NCBI GenBank assembly: GCA_914767715.1
Contig: OU612068.1
Location: 9,114,001 to 9,178,000 of the forward strand
Direction of reading: 5' to 3'
Origin: Membranipora membranacea
Lineage: Eukaryota > Bryozoa > Gymnolaemata > Cheilostomatida > Membraniporidae
Length of the DNA: 64,000 nucleotides
A program made the position numbers and the translations under genes. Below the pieces are notes generated by a model, which saw only the letters and a program-made list of their open reading frames with translations, was not told the origin of the DNA and did no database searches. Shown piece by piece: positions 36,256-46,927 of the stretch (within the stretch, counting starts at the first letter, position 1; every line of letters begins with the position of its first letter).

Positions 36256-38730
36256 TTATGATTGGGCATCAAGTTTGGCTTTAAGGCTAGCTGGCATCTC
36301 TGGGGGAGGAGGTCTTGGCAGACGCAGTACAACTTTCACTGTGTCATAGATGAACCATTGCAGAGCAGTAAGAGTACCGATCATGACGATACGTGGTCCG
36401 AGTCCCTTCCACATACCTGTGCAAAAAGGAAAATTATGAAAGAGACGTTCAACTTTTTTAGCTGGAATTAGAATGCGCATTAACACTAGGCAGTTATATC
36501 ATGCTATATTTGCATCTTCAACTTATTTCATTCAGAATTGAAAATTGTATCTAAATGATATTTATTTCCAGCGTTACTGTGTATGGGAGTTTACAGCATC
36601 TTAACCTACCTCCAAATCCGAGATCCTTAGCAGCTTGTACAAAGTTGCCTCCAGTGCTCTGGTTGAGTTTAGATACGATGGTATCAGCTGGATGCGATAC
36701 AATAGCACAGAAAACTCCAGCAATGTATCCTGTGAGATGGAGAAAAGGTCAAGTTTAGAACACTCATGGTGAAAATGTTAACAATAAAACAAAATGAGAA
36801 ATTCAAAGTTCTTTATGCTGAGAAGACCTTTTCGGTCTTAAAAAAAAAGTTTTCAATTTGCCTTCGCAAATCAGCTAACATGAATGAAATGATACGTGTT
36901 TCCTGGCAGATGCAAACAATGTCGAAGTGATTGAATTGCTTTGCATTTTTGAGTTTGTTGGTATAAAGGGTTAATTATAATCTTAGTATATACCAGCGGT
37001 AAAAGTGACACCAAGCTGTTCTCCCTTTGAGCAGTCAGCTCTTGGTTTTGGCACAACATATTTGTAGATAGCTTCTACTGTCCTCTCGAAGCAGGCAAAC
37101 TTCATCATGGTATAGGGGATCTGTCTGCACCAAAGAGGTACCAGTCCCTTGTAGAACCCTGTGAAATAGAGCAGGAGCAAAATGTGATAAATACCCAATT
37201 AACAGTGATGAAATCATCTGTGTAAACAGTACTACAATTAGAATTATTATTGTGTGTTTTATTGAGGTTTTCATATATATAAGTATGTTAAAATAACAAC
37301 TTTTTGTAACGCATGCACACATAACAGATCTATTGAGTCACTCAAATATAAACTTACCTCCGATACCCTCCTCCTTGAGGATGATTGGGAATCCTTCCCT
37401 TAGAGTACTAGCCCATCCAGGTTTGGTTTGAATCCTAACTTTGACGGCCTCCATAGGGCAGAGTGCAATATCAGCAAAGAACTCTGCGCTGGCACTGGCA
37501 GCCAGGTACAGACTGGTTCTGTAGAGGAAGCAGTTCTCCTGTGAGAGAAAATCAGAGCGTTATATCAGGGAGAATGTTTAGATTTATTTAACAATTTCAA
37601 GCAATGGAGACCATATACATGTCTTGATGTATCAAAATCCCTCTCTTCACATTTAAGAAACTTTAAAAATGGACTTGGTTAATGTGGTTTGTCTAATGAA
37701 AGTTGATAGGGATTCCATTAGTGGTTTAATAGGCGACAGTGGCCAATTAATTATTTAGACTCATCTACACATTTACCTGATTAATCATTCCTGCTCTTTG
37801 ACCCTTCTGACCTGAGCTTTAAAAATCATGATGGCTATGAGACCTGATTTATTAACCAGGATGAAATTATATCAGAAGTCACACTCACCTCTCCCATCAT
37901 GTTTCCATAGACTATCTTGAAAACTTCATAGAATCCGAATTTGCAGACTCCCTGCATGGAGTATCCAATGAGTGTTGGTGCCCATCCCTTAGCCAGGCCT
38001 ATAAATACAATGCCAGATACTTGAATACCTCAGTAAGAACTCAACAAATGGACTCCAAGGCATTAAAATTTTCTAATCAAGCTTAGTTATTTTAAAACTC
38101 AATTTTTTCAGTGAAAGTTATGGTATTGGCGCATGCAAGCCTCAGATCACTTTTATTTCAAGTGACTGAGTCATCTGTAAAGTACAAAACAAAAATTTCC
38201 TTACCTCTGGTTCCTTCCTCAGCAACAGTTACTCTGAATCCATTGAAGATGCCTTTGTATTTCTCTGGGTTAACCTGAATACGGCACTTCACTAAATCGA
38301 GTGGTACTACAGCTGTGTGTGTAAGTCCGCAACTCAAAAGTCCTCCAAATCCGCAGTAAGCGTAATATTTACCGCTGCCGAATTCGCAACTATGTTCTAC
38401 TGCAGCTACAAAATTGCAAAAATACCATGTTTCAAATCAAGAACAATTTGTTCATAGAGTGCTGCGACAGTCATGAACCTTTTATTTGCAGAATTTCATA
38501 ATAACATACTTTGCCTCGTGGAGATTCTAAAATCAAACATGAAATTTGTTGTTCTCGCTTAACATTTTCACAATTTTTTAATTAATGAGAATGACAAAGG
38601 GTATCAATGTGTGTGTGTACTTACAGGCTGCAGAGATTTCTCTGGTTTGTAGTGCTTGGGACTCAGCAGGCTTGCACTGGGCACTGAATCCAGTGTTAGC
38701 TTTCCAGGTTTCAATCAGGGACTTATACAT
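36256..38730 (-). CDS. SLC25A3: Mitochondrial phosphate carrier
   Basis: This inner-membrane carrier imports inorganic phosphate with H+ for ATP synthesis. Seven coding exons (38625-38730, 38205-38405, 37889-37998, 37358-37538, 36994-37158, 36610-36729, 36256-36416) join to 347 aa. Three carrier repeats each bear the Px(D/E)xx(K/R) signature: PLDLVKCRIQ, PMEAVKVRIQ and PADTIVSKLN. Family-typical blocks are present: YYAYCGFGGLLSCGLTHTAV, GWAPTLIGYSMQGVCKFGFY, AEFFADIALCPMEAV, LWCRQIPYTMMKFACFE, and LGPRIVMIGTLTALQWFIYD at the end. The ATG at 38730 lies 5 bases inside its exon after a TTTTAG acceptor, so at least one noncoding exon lies upstream; a good donor (GAAAT|GTGAGT) at 39664 is the likely candidate. 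A single gene copy is seen; there is no sign of the mutually exclusive exon 3 pair known in vertebrates. Confidence 0.97.
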
Positions 38731-40058
38731 CTTTCTAAAATAGGAGATGCAATCTCGTTATCTAACCAGTCAGACAAATAGGTACCATGTATCATCGTAT
38801 ATGCGTAGTTCTTGCTAGTGGTTCATACGCCTTTGTTTGACAATGCATTCCCTTCCCCTGAAGTTAATAAAATAAGGTTCATCCAAGACATTAATTAACA
38901 AGGATTTCTTTGCTCTCCAACTCTGGTAGGCATTGATCGATTAGGATGAGGAAACAATCAAACCAAATGATCGCAGGATAACTGAACTACTATACCCTAG
39001 GGCTATAGTAGTTCAGTTATTGAGACACTCAGTGTTGAGACACTGCATCATTGAGACACTCAGTGTTTCAGTGATGCAGTCCCTTACGACTACATCATCA
39101 TCAATTTGGATTCCGGGTTGGAATAAAAAAAAAAGTGACAAACAAGCACACAGAACAGCATTCATTCCACACTGGTTTCGGAGATGCTAAGTTTTCTTTT
39201 CCTAACTAATAACACACATTGTCACATTAGTTATAGTTGGTATTAATAATTATACTAGAGTAGAGGTTTCTAATGTAATTTTGACACTGGACTGGTCCCA
39301 GGGCAAAGACTACAGTACATGATAAGTTCAGTGAGTCGTCACTAGCTGCTGGTTAGTCATAGGCCCTATCATAGTGCTAGTCTAGCTAGTGAAGCCAATG
39401 AACTCCCTCTCATTGGTAAAGTGGTCTCCCTGTAGTGTTATGTGTAGTCACTGGACAGATGACTGATACGATACATATGTAACATAATAATGATACTGCT
39501 AAACAAACAACAACACATATCCTGCTGTAGCATAAAATTAGACATGGCAACCTTCCTCACATTTTGAGCCAAGAGAAGACTATTGTCTAGAAAGAAAGTT
39601 CTTATCTGAGAACTCAATTGAAGAAAATAATAGCAAGGAAACAGTGGAAACTTCAGTACTCACATTTCACTGCAGAAAGCCGGCTCAAGATGGCGAAAAG
39701 ACGTGTGTGAGGAGTTATTTGATTGGCTAACGACATGTGACGCATAATACTTTTGTTACAACCTTGAACTTTAACCACGTGCACCTCACGTGCTAATGTG
39801 TCATATAATGGAAATAAGAGTTGTCTATCATTATCAAATGTGAAGATAACCCTTATAGTTATAATAATAATAATTCTGATAAAAATAACTTTTCATGATA
39901 GATATCATGAATAGTAAAGCCTCTATTTGCAGGCATGCTAAAATTTCACAAGTTTTATATAATTGTTATGTGATAAAAGGGAAAGAAATTATTTTCTTTG
40001 AGGTTATTTTAGTTATGATGGATGCATATATTGAGATGTTATTGACAATAAAAACTTC
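38731..40058. other. SLC25A3 first intron, noncoding exon and promoter side
   Basis: A likely noncoding first exon ends at 39664 (minus strand). The intron contains a compound palindrome cluster at 38979-39083. Beyond about 39720 the sequence should be promoter, then unannotated AT-rich DNA up to the retrotransposon remnant. Confidence 0.45.
38979..39083. repeat. Hairpin plus short tandem/inverted repeats
   Basis: The arms ATAACTGAACTACTATA and TATAGTAGTTCAGTTAT are perfect complements around CCCTAGGGC. They are followed by repeats of TTGAGACACTCAGTGTT and an inverted ACTGCATCA/TGATGCAGT pair. All lie in the SLC25A3 5' intron. Confidence 0.85.
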
Positions 40059-41505
40059 CTATGGAGCATGATGACATATGCTTATATAATTTATTATATT
40101 TGTCCAATCCCCTATGCGAGGATTGAGCTGTTCTCTTGGGTTGTTGTTAATGTGACAGTCGAAGAGAAAATGCTCTGATGTTTCGTCCACTTGCCAGCAA
40201 AGGCATAGGGGTGTATGGGTTAGCTTTAAAAAGAACATATGTGCTTGGAGTCTACTATGGCCTGAGAGAAGAGCACATAGGGATCCGAAGAGTTTTTTAT
40301 TTTGATCGAGTGGCAGGGGATTTTTAAAAATAAGGTTTGGTTCACAATCTGAGGTAAATAATACTCCATAATCATGTGTTTTAAAAAATCTTTCCCATGA
40401 GGAAAGCCAAAGTTGTTTTACATGTTTATTTATCAGAGTTTTGGAAAAGTCCTTCGCATTGACATCCTCGTGCTTGAGAGAACGGGTGCCTAGTAACCGG
40501 CACACATCGGCAAGAAAAATTTTAAAAAGTGTGCTGTTTGTGTGATGCCAAGGTATCTGATTTATGGTGAACATCCTTTTGAAAAGGTTTAAACGTGCTT
40601 TGATATGATCGAGTCTAGTTGGTAGTATTTGAGTGGCAACATGTAAAAATTCTTCTGGTGGTTTATGGGGAGTACCTGTGATTCCTTTTAGAAAATTGTA
40701 TGTGTTTAATTGATTGTCAGAGTCCCATAGATGAGAGCAATAGAATCCTGAGGGTTTGATGACAGAGTTGTATATTGTTCTTAGGGTTTTGGGTGTTAAA
40801 GAGTTTATAAAAGGCAGCAACATATTCCATTTTCGTTGCATTGAGTATTGTGCATGGGCTTTGTTTGTAGAAAATTTCAGTTTATTGTCAATAGTACTAC
40901 CTAAGACTTTAGTTTCGGTGCATGGGGAAATGATATTGTCTGAGATTTTAATAGGAGTTTCATTACCCTCAGGATTGAAAAAAATAAGAGATGTTTTAGA
41001 ACAGTTTAGTTTCAGTCGCCATTTCAATAACCATTGGTGAATTTTAGTAATTGTGTCATTTATATTTGCGCAGAGAGTTTGACTGTTGTGGGCATTAAAT
41101 AGCATAGTTGCATCGTCTGCATACTGCAGTGGCATTTGATTTGGTCCCGGGATACCATGTCACGAATAAAAATAGAAAAGAAAATTGGTGACAAGACTGA
41201 TCCTTGTGGTAGGCCGATGACATGTGGTTTCCCCTCGGAGCAGTAGTCATTAATTTGCAACTTTACAGTTCTGTTGCATAGAAAACTTCTAAACACCTTA
41301 ACAAGTTGAATTGGAATACCAACCCCCACCAATCTATACAACATTCCTTCAAGCCAGATGGAATCAAAAGCCTTTTGAAAATCGAGAAACAGGGCAGCCA
41401 CTTTTTGTTTACTCTTTTTGTTATGTTCAACAAATGATATTAATTGGAATAGATATGTGTCAGATGAGTAGTTTTTACGAAATCCTTATAGTTTCACTAC
41501 GATAG
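40059..41505 (-). mobile_element. Non-LTR retrotransposon remnant, reverse transcriptase C-terminal half
   Basis: Two overlapping minus-strand frames (41060-41401 and 40059-41135) are one reverse transcriptase split by a one-base frameshift near 41130. Motifs in order are AALFLDFQKAFDSIW, GLPQGSVLSPIFFSIF, the catalytic YADDATML, and a C-terminal Cys/His segment (CLCWQVDETSEHFLFDC). The N-terminal endonuclease and early RT motifs are missing, so the copy is 5' truncated near 41505. Frame content is otherwise intact, which suggests a fairly recent insertion. Motif order and the single ORF fit a jockey/CR1-like LINE, but I cannot fix the clade. It is inactive as it stands. Confidence 0.9.
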
Positions 41506-42308
41506 TACTATAATGCAAATTCATGATTAACCCAATTACTCCAAATTCCTGATAGGAGCAATGAACCTAACCAGCCTGGGGATATAGTTCATTTGTAAGT
41601 GTGAATGTATTTAGATAAATACGTTTCCGATCTCAATGGTTTAAAAAAATGGATAATGGTCAGTGCCTAAATATCGCATGAGGACTGAAAACTTGTTTAG
41701 GCATAGATAATGTTTTGCTTGAATATACGAGCATGGAATCAAGTCAAATTCATTCTTCCCATCCAATTGATTGTTAACGATCATGTATATTTGACAACGA
41801 AATTTCATAGTATAATAAAATATGAACATAAAATTGGATTATTATCTTCCTTCCCGAACTGGGGCGAACTGATTACAATTCTTGCTTTCTTCAATGCAAT
41901 GTCAAGTTGGAGCCTGTCTGGTTTATATCATATAGAACCACTAAAGCCCAGTAATGGAGCTACCTTGTATCAACTGTTCATCAATGGTTAGATCACAGAT
42001 TAAGGATCCATCCTTACTCTGTGGTTAGATCTAATATATATTCCAGCTAACATGGATGTTTAGCCATAATTGACAGATGTCCTCACAGAGACGGTAGAGT
42101 ACAATGCAATACATATAGTGAAACCTAACTTGAGCTAACATAAGGCAAACGCTGGATGTGTCGTACCGCCAATATAAATTTTCTTGTCCAAAACCATTGT
42201 AAATTAGCAATTCAACAATGGTCCGTTACTGTTGATGTCAAAGGTGTGCTTTTACACAATTATCGTATATACTAGATGCTTGTGCAGAATGGATACATTA
42301 GATCATCA
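41506..42308. other. Intergenic region, no feature seen
   Basis: This AT-rich stretch lies between the retrotransposon remnant and the receptor gene stop. The frame at 41710-41991 has no recognisable protein. Confidence 0.5.
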
Positions 42309-45236
42309 TCATAAACGAGCCTCCGATAAATTCACACACCTTGGATTGGTCACATAAATACCAGAATCATTTTGCTGTTGCCTTTCACTACCATTTGCAC
42401 CCAATACCGGAGTATGACTGATGTTGGATTCCTCATCAACCTCTCTAATTTCATCATATATCTCGTCATCAATTTCATTGTAGGTATTGTCATGATGTTG
42501 TTGTACGCGGGTTTGTTCTTTAATTTGATTAATGTAGGTTAAACTTTGTCCTCTACACACATCAACCTTCTCTAAATCAGTGGTGATGTTGTGTCTTTGA
42601 TGGCGTGCTGTGTAAGTTTTCCGTTGAAATATTAGGCAACGGAGCTTGGTACGCAACTTGTAAGAGATAAATCCAACAACAATTGATGTAATCAATATCA
42701 CAGTCATGACAGAAACTGATACTGTAACTGCCGTCTCTTCCGAAAATTGGGGTGGCTTATGAGAGGGTCGAAGCCCCTCGAATGGTATTGCTGTTGGTTT
42801 ATGGTTTTCCAATTTTTCCTTAGTAATCCCTATTATCGAAGGTGCCTTAGAAATAATTTCTGGGTGCGTTATTATCTCCGTAGCATCTGGTAGTTGTGTA
42901 ATGTAGGCCGAGGATAGATTAGCCATGTCTATAGCAACTCTGCTGATTGTTGTTATGTTAGTATTGTTGTAATCCCCAGTTCCAGCTTTCGATTTGTTGC
43001 TTGTTTTTATACCCTGAGACTCGCTCCGATGCACCGTGATGTTGTTAAAGGAGCACTGATATGTTTCGGATACGTTGTTGCTATTTTGATACGTCAATTT
43101 ATTTCCTGTTCTGTATCCTCTTGTGTTGTATATGCAGCTATCTACAGAGATAATGAAAGGAATGTATGGTATGGTCTGTTGTAATAATGTGGTACTGTTC
43201 TGTCCTGATCTTTGACTTATCTTCATCAACAGGAAACAGATATGCAGTCGGGAGATGAACATAGGCATTGAAATAAAGTGAGGGTATCGTGGCCATAACA
43301 ATAAACTTCATGTATCGTAGTCCAACCAATCAGCAGACTTTGGGAACTCAGAAAATAGGATGTAAATATATATTTCCATGTTGTCATAAACTATGGTGTA
43401 TAAGTAACTAACCATTCACTTTCCATGTGGCGATTCCGAATCTTCTTTGAGAAAACCTGTGGAAAGGGGACTCCATAATGAACAAAGTATCATTGATACG
43501 AGTCATATAGCCTGGCGAAGCAATGCCTTCCTTACAGTCAACCACATCACAAAAAGGCTTGAAACTTTCCTCAGTTGTGTTGATGAGCATCAAATCTGAG
43601 GTACGAGAATCAATAAGGTATGACGCCAATAATAGTTCCGGAAATAATTCAACAATCTGATAGAATGAGTATTGTAATACCGATGTTGTCTTACGTGGCG
43701 TGTTGTATGTGTGAGCAATACGAGTCACTGTGTGATTGTGGGTCAAGTATTCAGTTTCAACAATATTAGTATCATTTGAGTATAATTTTATGATTCCGTC
43801 CTTGCCACTGATATAGTATCTTTCCTTTCGAGCATGTATGCGATGGAATGTGAAAAGGCTAGTATCTGTGGTTGTCAGGATCGTTTTAATTGTTTGAGCA
43901 GCAAAATCGAGCAGTTTAACATGGCCGCCGTCTATGATATACACATGCGATGAGTTAGAATTTGAGCGTATCATGTCTCTGGGACCAGCCAAAATAGCAG
44001 GTATCAACGCTCGATCTAGGGTAGGGGAATATTGAGTATAGCAATATCCACAAAAGGTTTCTAGGGTCTCATTTTGTCTATGAAATATTTTTATGCATCG
44101 TAGATCTTTATCAGCAATCAAAATGGAGTCATTGAATTGAACGAAGGCAGTTGGTGCTAACAGCATAAAACGTGTTCCTTTTAACAGAAATGTGGTTGGC
44201 ACGACAGTCGAAGAGTTTGGCTTAAACCTGACAATGCTGCTAGCCTGTATACCAATGAGTGTACCGGGTCTTGTTATATCCTCCTGGAAAGAAGATGGCT
44301 GTACAAAACCTTTGTAGCTAAACTGGTAAACTTCTGCTGGCTCCAACACCTTAGATGCATAACTAAAATGAAAATATGAATGGGAATATTGATTATCCAT
44401 AGTTGGAAAGTTAAATCTATAGCCAATGAGGGTATCGCTTCTCGGCCTACTGGCTAAGATCAAAGTGTCACTGCCAATGGCCGATTAGTGCCAGCTCAGT
44501 TTTGGCAGCTTGCTGCGCAATTATGATTAGGAGGTCCTCTATGGCCTCACCTCTAGGATGCATTCTAGTTTTCTAGAATGTATCACATTCTCAGTATGAG
44601 GATTAGGGCAGCTTGCGTCCTTCTTTAGGGGCAGCCCAATCTTCTGTTTTTTAGCAAACAGCATGAGGGTATTGATTTGATCTTTTTGTTGATTAAAAGA
44701 ATTTATTCTTATATTGTTCTAAGCAGAAAATTAAAGTATGGCATACATCGCTTAGCTCATACCGAGGACTGACCCTTACCCTGTGCCTGGACCACCAGCT
44801 TTTTCATTTTGAATTTATGAAATTATATTTTAATCAACAACAGTACAAGAGCGCCCAGGTGTTTTATAATGTAGACTGACAGACAGGGACTCCAAAGGTG
44901 TTCTGTAAATAAGGATCTATAGAAAAAGTAGATCCTAAAGGAATAGGAGTCCACCAAATCCACCAAATCTGCCTATCAAATCTGCCTATCAAATCTGCCT
45001 ACCAAATCCACCAAATCTGCTCTATAACTGTCCAAAACCTAAAAATCAAGACGGGCAAACCCTAGTGCTGCCTAAAGATAACCTATCAAAGGATTTCCAT
45101 TCGATCCGAATTGCAAAGCTGAAACGACTCCAGATTTAAAGAGTATATCCTCCACATGTAAACCACAATACCTGTTTTGTAGATTGAGAATCGCATGAAA
45201 ACAAAATACAATCCATGGGAGGACACTTCTTGCCAT
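42309..45236 (-). CDS. Unrecognised single-pass receptor: propeller-like ectodomain, tyrosine-rich tail
   Basis: I do not recognise a named orthologue. Three exons (45172-45236, 43413-44416, 42309-43141) join in one frame to 633 aa. Exon 1 encodes a signal peptide (MARSVLPWIVFCFHAIL). The ectodomain, about residues 22-490, has many NxS/T sites and blade-like segments of NHL/YWTD type: ILIADKDLRCIKIFHRQNET with LETFCG, and HVYIIDGGHVKLLDF. Four or more Cys and a Ser/Thr-rich stalk follow. One transmembrane helix (VTVSVSVMTVILITSIVVGF) is at about 494-518, with a basic stop (KLRTKLR). The ~115-residue tail carries TYINQ (a Grb2 YxN type site), YNEIDDEIYDEI (two YxxI four residues apart, codons at 42447-42482) and GIYVTN. 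This fits a phosphotyrosine-signalling surface receptor, but ligand and pathway are unknown. A donor at about 45990 (GGGGTCAG|GTAAGATC) may end an upstream noncoding exon. Confidence 0.8.
44434..44468 (+). ncRNA. U2 snRNA 5'-end-like sequence, probable pseudogene or SINE head
   Basis: The plus strand begins ATCGCTTCTCGGCC, then two changed bases, then TGGCTAAGATCAA, matching the first ~30 nt of U2 snRNA (stem I) except for two substitutions and one extra A. The match stops before the branch-point-recognition GUAGUA, which is absent, so this cannot be a functional U2. It lies antisense in the first intron of the receptor gene. A strong hairpin (GATGCATTCTAG/CTAGAATGTATC) follows at 44558-44584, and a T-run at about 44649. 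Confidence 0.55.
44946..45021. repeat. Tandem CCAAATCTGCCTAT-type repeat
   Basis: Alternating units of CCACCAAAT and CTGCCTATCAAAT are repeated about six times in the receptor's first intron. The array is irregular and short. Confidence 0.75.
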
Positions 45237-46927
45237 TTCTAACATATATCCGATCTACTAGCAAGTTTCAAAGTACATGGTGTGTCAATATATGATGGTC
45301 ATCATTTGTTTCCTGTTGGGAATTGACAACTTATAAAGCAGGCCAAGCTGAGAAATTTGCTATTATTGGCGTTTTGCTGATAAGTGATGTGGACATAATG
45401 CCACAAACCTTCAAACTACTTGTGTGTGGAGAAAAGATAAAGATATGGAAGATTTGTTGGTGGGTAGATTGTTGGTAGGGTGAGGCACGTTCTCGTACTA
45501 GCTGCGTTTTTAATCTCAAAACATCCACGGAATGAGAATTCAATGTGGGATATGCTAACATGACATTGTAGAGCAAGAGATTGCATCATTGTATTGCAGT
45601 TTATACACATACCTTCTTCAGTTAGCCTGCTAGAGGGGGTGGGGACTTTTGTGGCACTATATTAACCAAAAATGTATTTGAATGCCAGCAGAAAGCAGTT
45701 TTTCAACCTACCAGTAATGCTCATTTATAACGTAAACAAGCCTGATATAAACATTCAACGTTCACTGCTATTTAATTGTCTGCCCCATTCGACAACCTCT
45801 TTCATTGGACTGAAAGTCAGTTCAGTTTGGGTCTTGACTTAGTTTTAAAGTTTATGACAAAATTTTCTTCTCATCTGCAGTTAGAAGTGATTGTTTAGTG
45901 TTCATATCTTTGTCACAAAATTTATTAAAGCCAATGAATAAAGAACCCCATCGACACCTAAAGAAGATGCTAAGACAAAGTGATCTTACCTGACCCCGCA
46001 ACCCAGATAAGTGGCACCACTGATTTATGATTGGAAAAACATGTGTGATACCTCCCAATCATTCTGATAATCGTCATATGGCTTGCGTTTTCAAATCACC
46101 CAACAGATAAGCACTTACAACAATATAGTCACCAAGTTTGTAACATATAAATAATATATGCAATGCACAGAAATAAATAACTACTTTCACAGTGAATTTG
46201 AGCACCTTTTTATCCAGCTGCCTTTCGATAGCCCCCTTTTGGTTGAAATCCTTCTATAAAGTACATAATTTATATCGTCTCAAACTCCCTGCATCTTTTC
46301 ACCATTCTGTCTGTCTGTCTGTCTGTCTTTCTTTCGGAATTTGCTTATCCATTGAAATAAGAAAGACAACTCTTCATGATCCAAAAATAATCTTCAGTTT
46401 GTTCTTGAGCCTTGATACAGCACTAAGGTTTGAGTTTAAATAATTTATGTGACTCAGTCAACGGAAAGACAGAAAGTCTAGGTGGGAATGCATATTCTAC
46501 CAGAACGTTTGAAGCAGGAGAAATGGCCACGGATCTTCTGCTCAATGAATTTCACTATTTCTATTGCTATTTCTATTTCCAAGATTGTTTGAATAGGCGT
46601 TTCAAAATGAAAAATGTAATCTTTCAATTTCTTGGTTATTTGGGACAAACATAAAAAAAGAAATTAGTGATGAGAGATGAATATATTTCAAATGAATGCC
46701 TAAACATTTAAAACTGAAACTTGCCTTACAGAACTGGCGTGGTGGTTATGCAAAACCACCTTATCAAATTAAATAATTGTGTCATTACTACAAGTCATAA
46801 TTCTTCAATTTCAATGTTGTCCCATTTGTACGAGTGAAACCATCAAATGGCCAGATGTTGGCTATAGATATATGAGTAATGTTTACTGGGAGCTTGATAA
46901 TTTAAGTTCTAGTTTGTGAGATGTCTA
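45237..46927. other. Spacer between the receptor and the K+ channel
   Basis: This should hold the receptor promoter and the channel's 3' UTR. A (CTGT)n microsatellite lies at about 46305-46330 and a short GGTGGTT/AACCACC hairpin at about 46738-46756. A possible noncoding exon with donor at about 45990 (minus) is noted under the receptor. Frames at 45331-45610 and 46192-46654 are not convincing. Confidence 0.45.

Noticed and set aside
44417-44463. Extension of the receptor's second exon to 44463
   Set aside because: The only start there is TTG. An acceptor (GGCTATAG) at 44417 joins in phase to a signal-peptide exon, and the extension overlaps the U2-like sequence.
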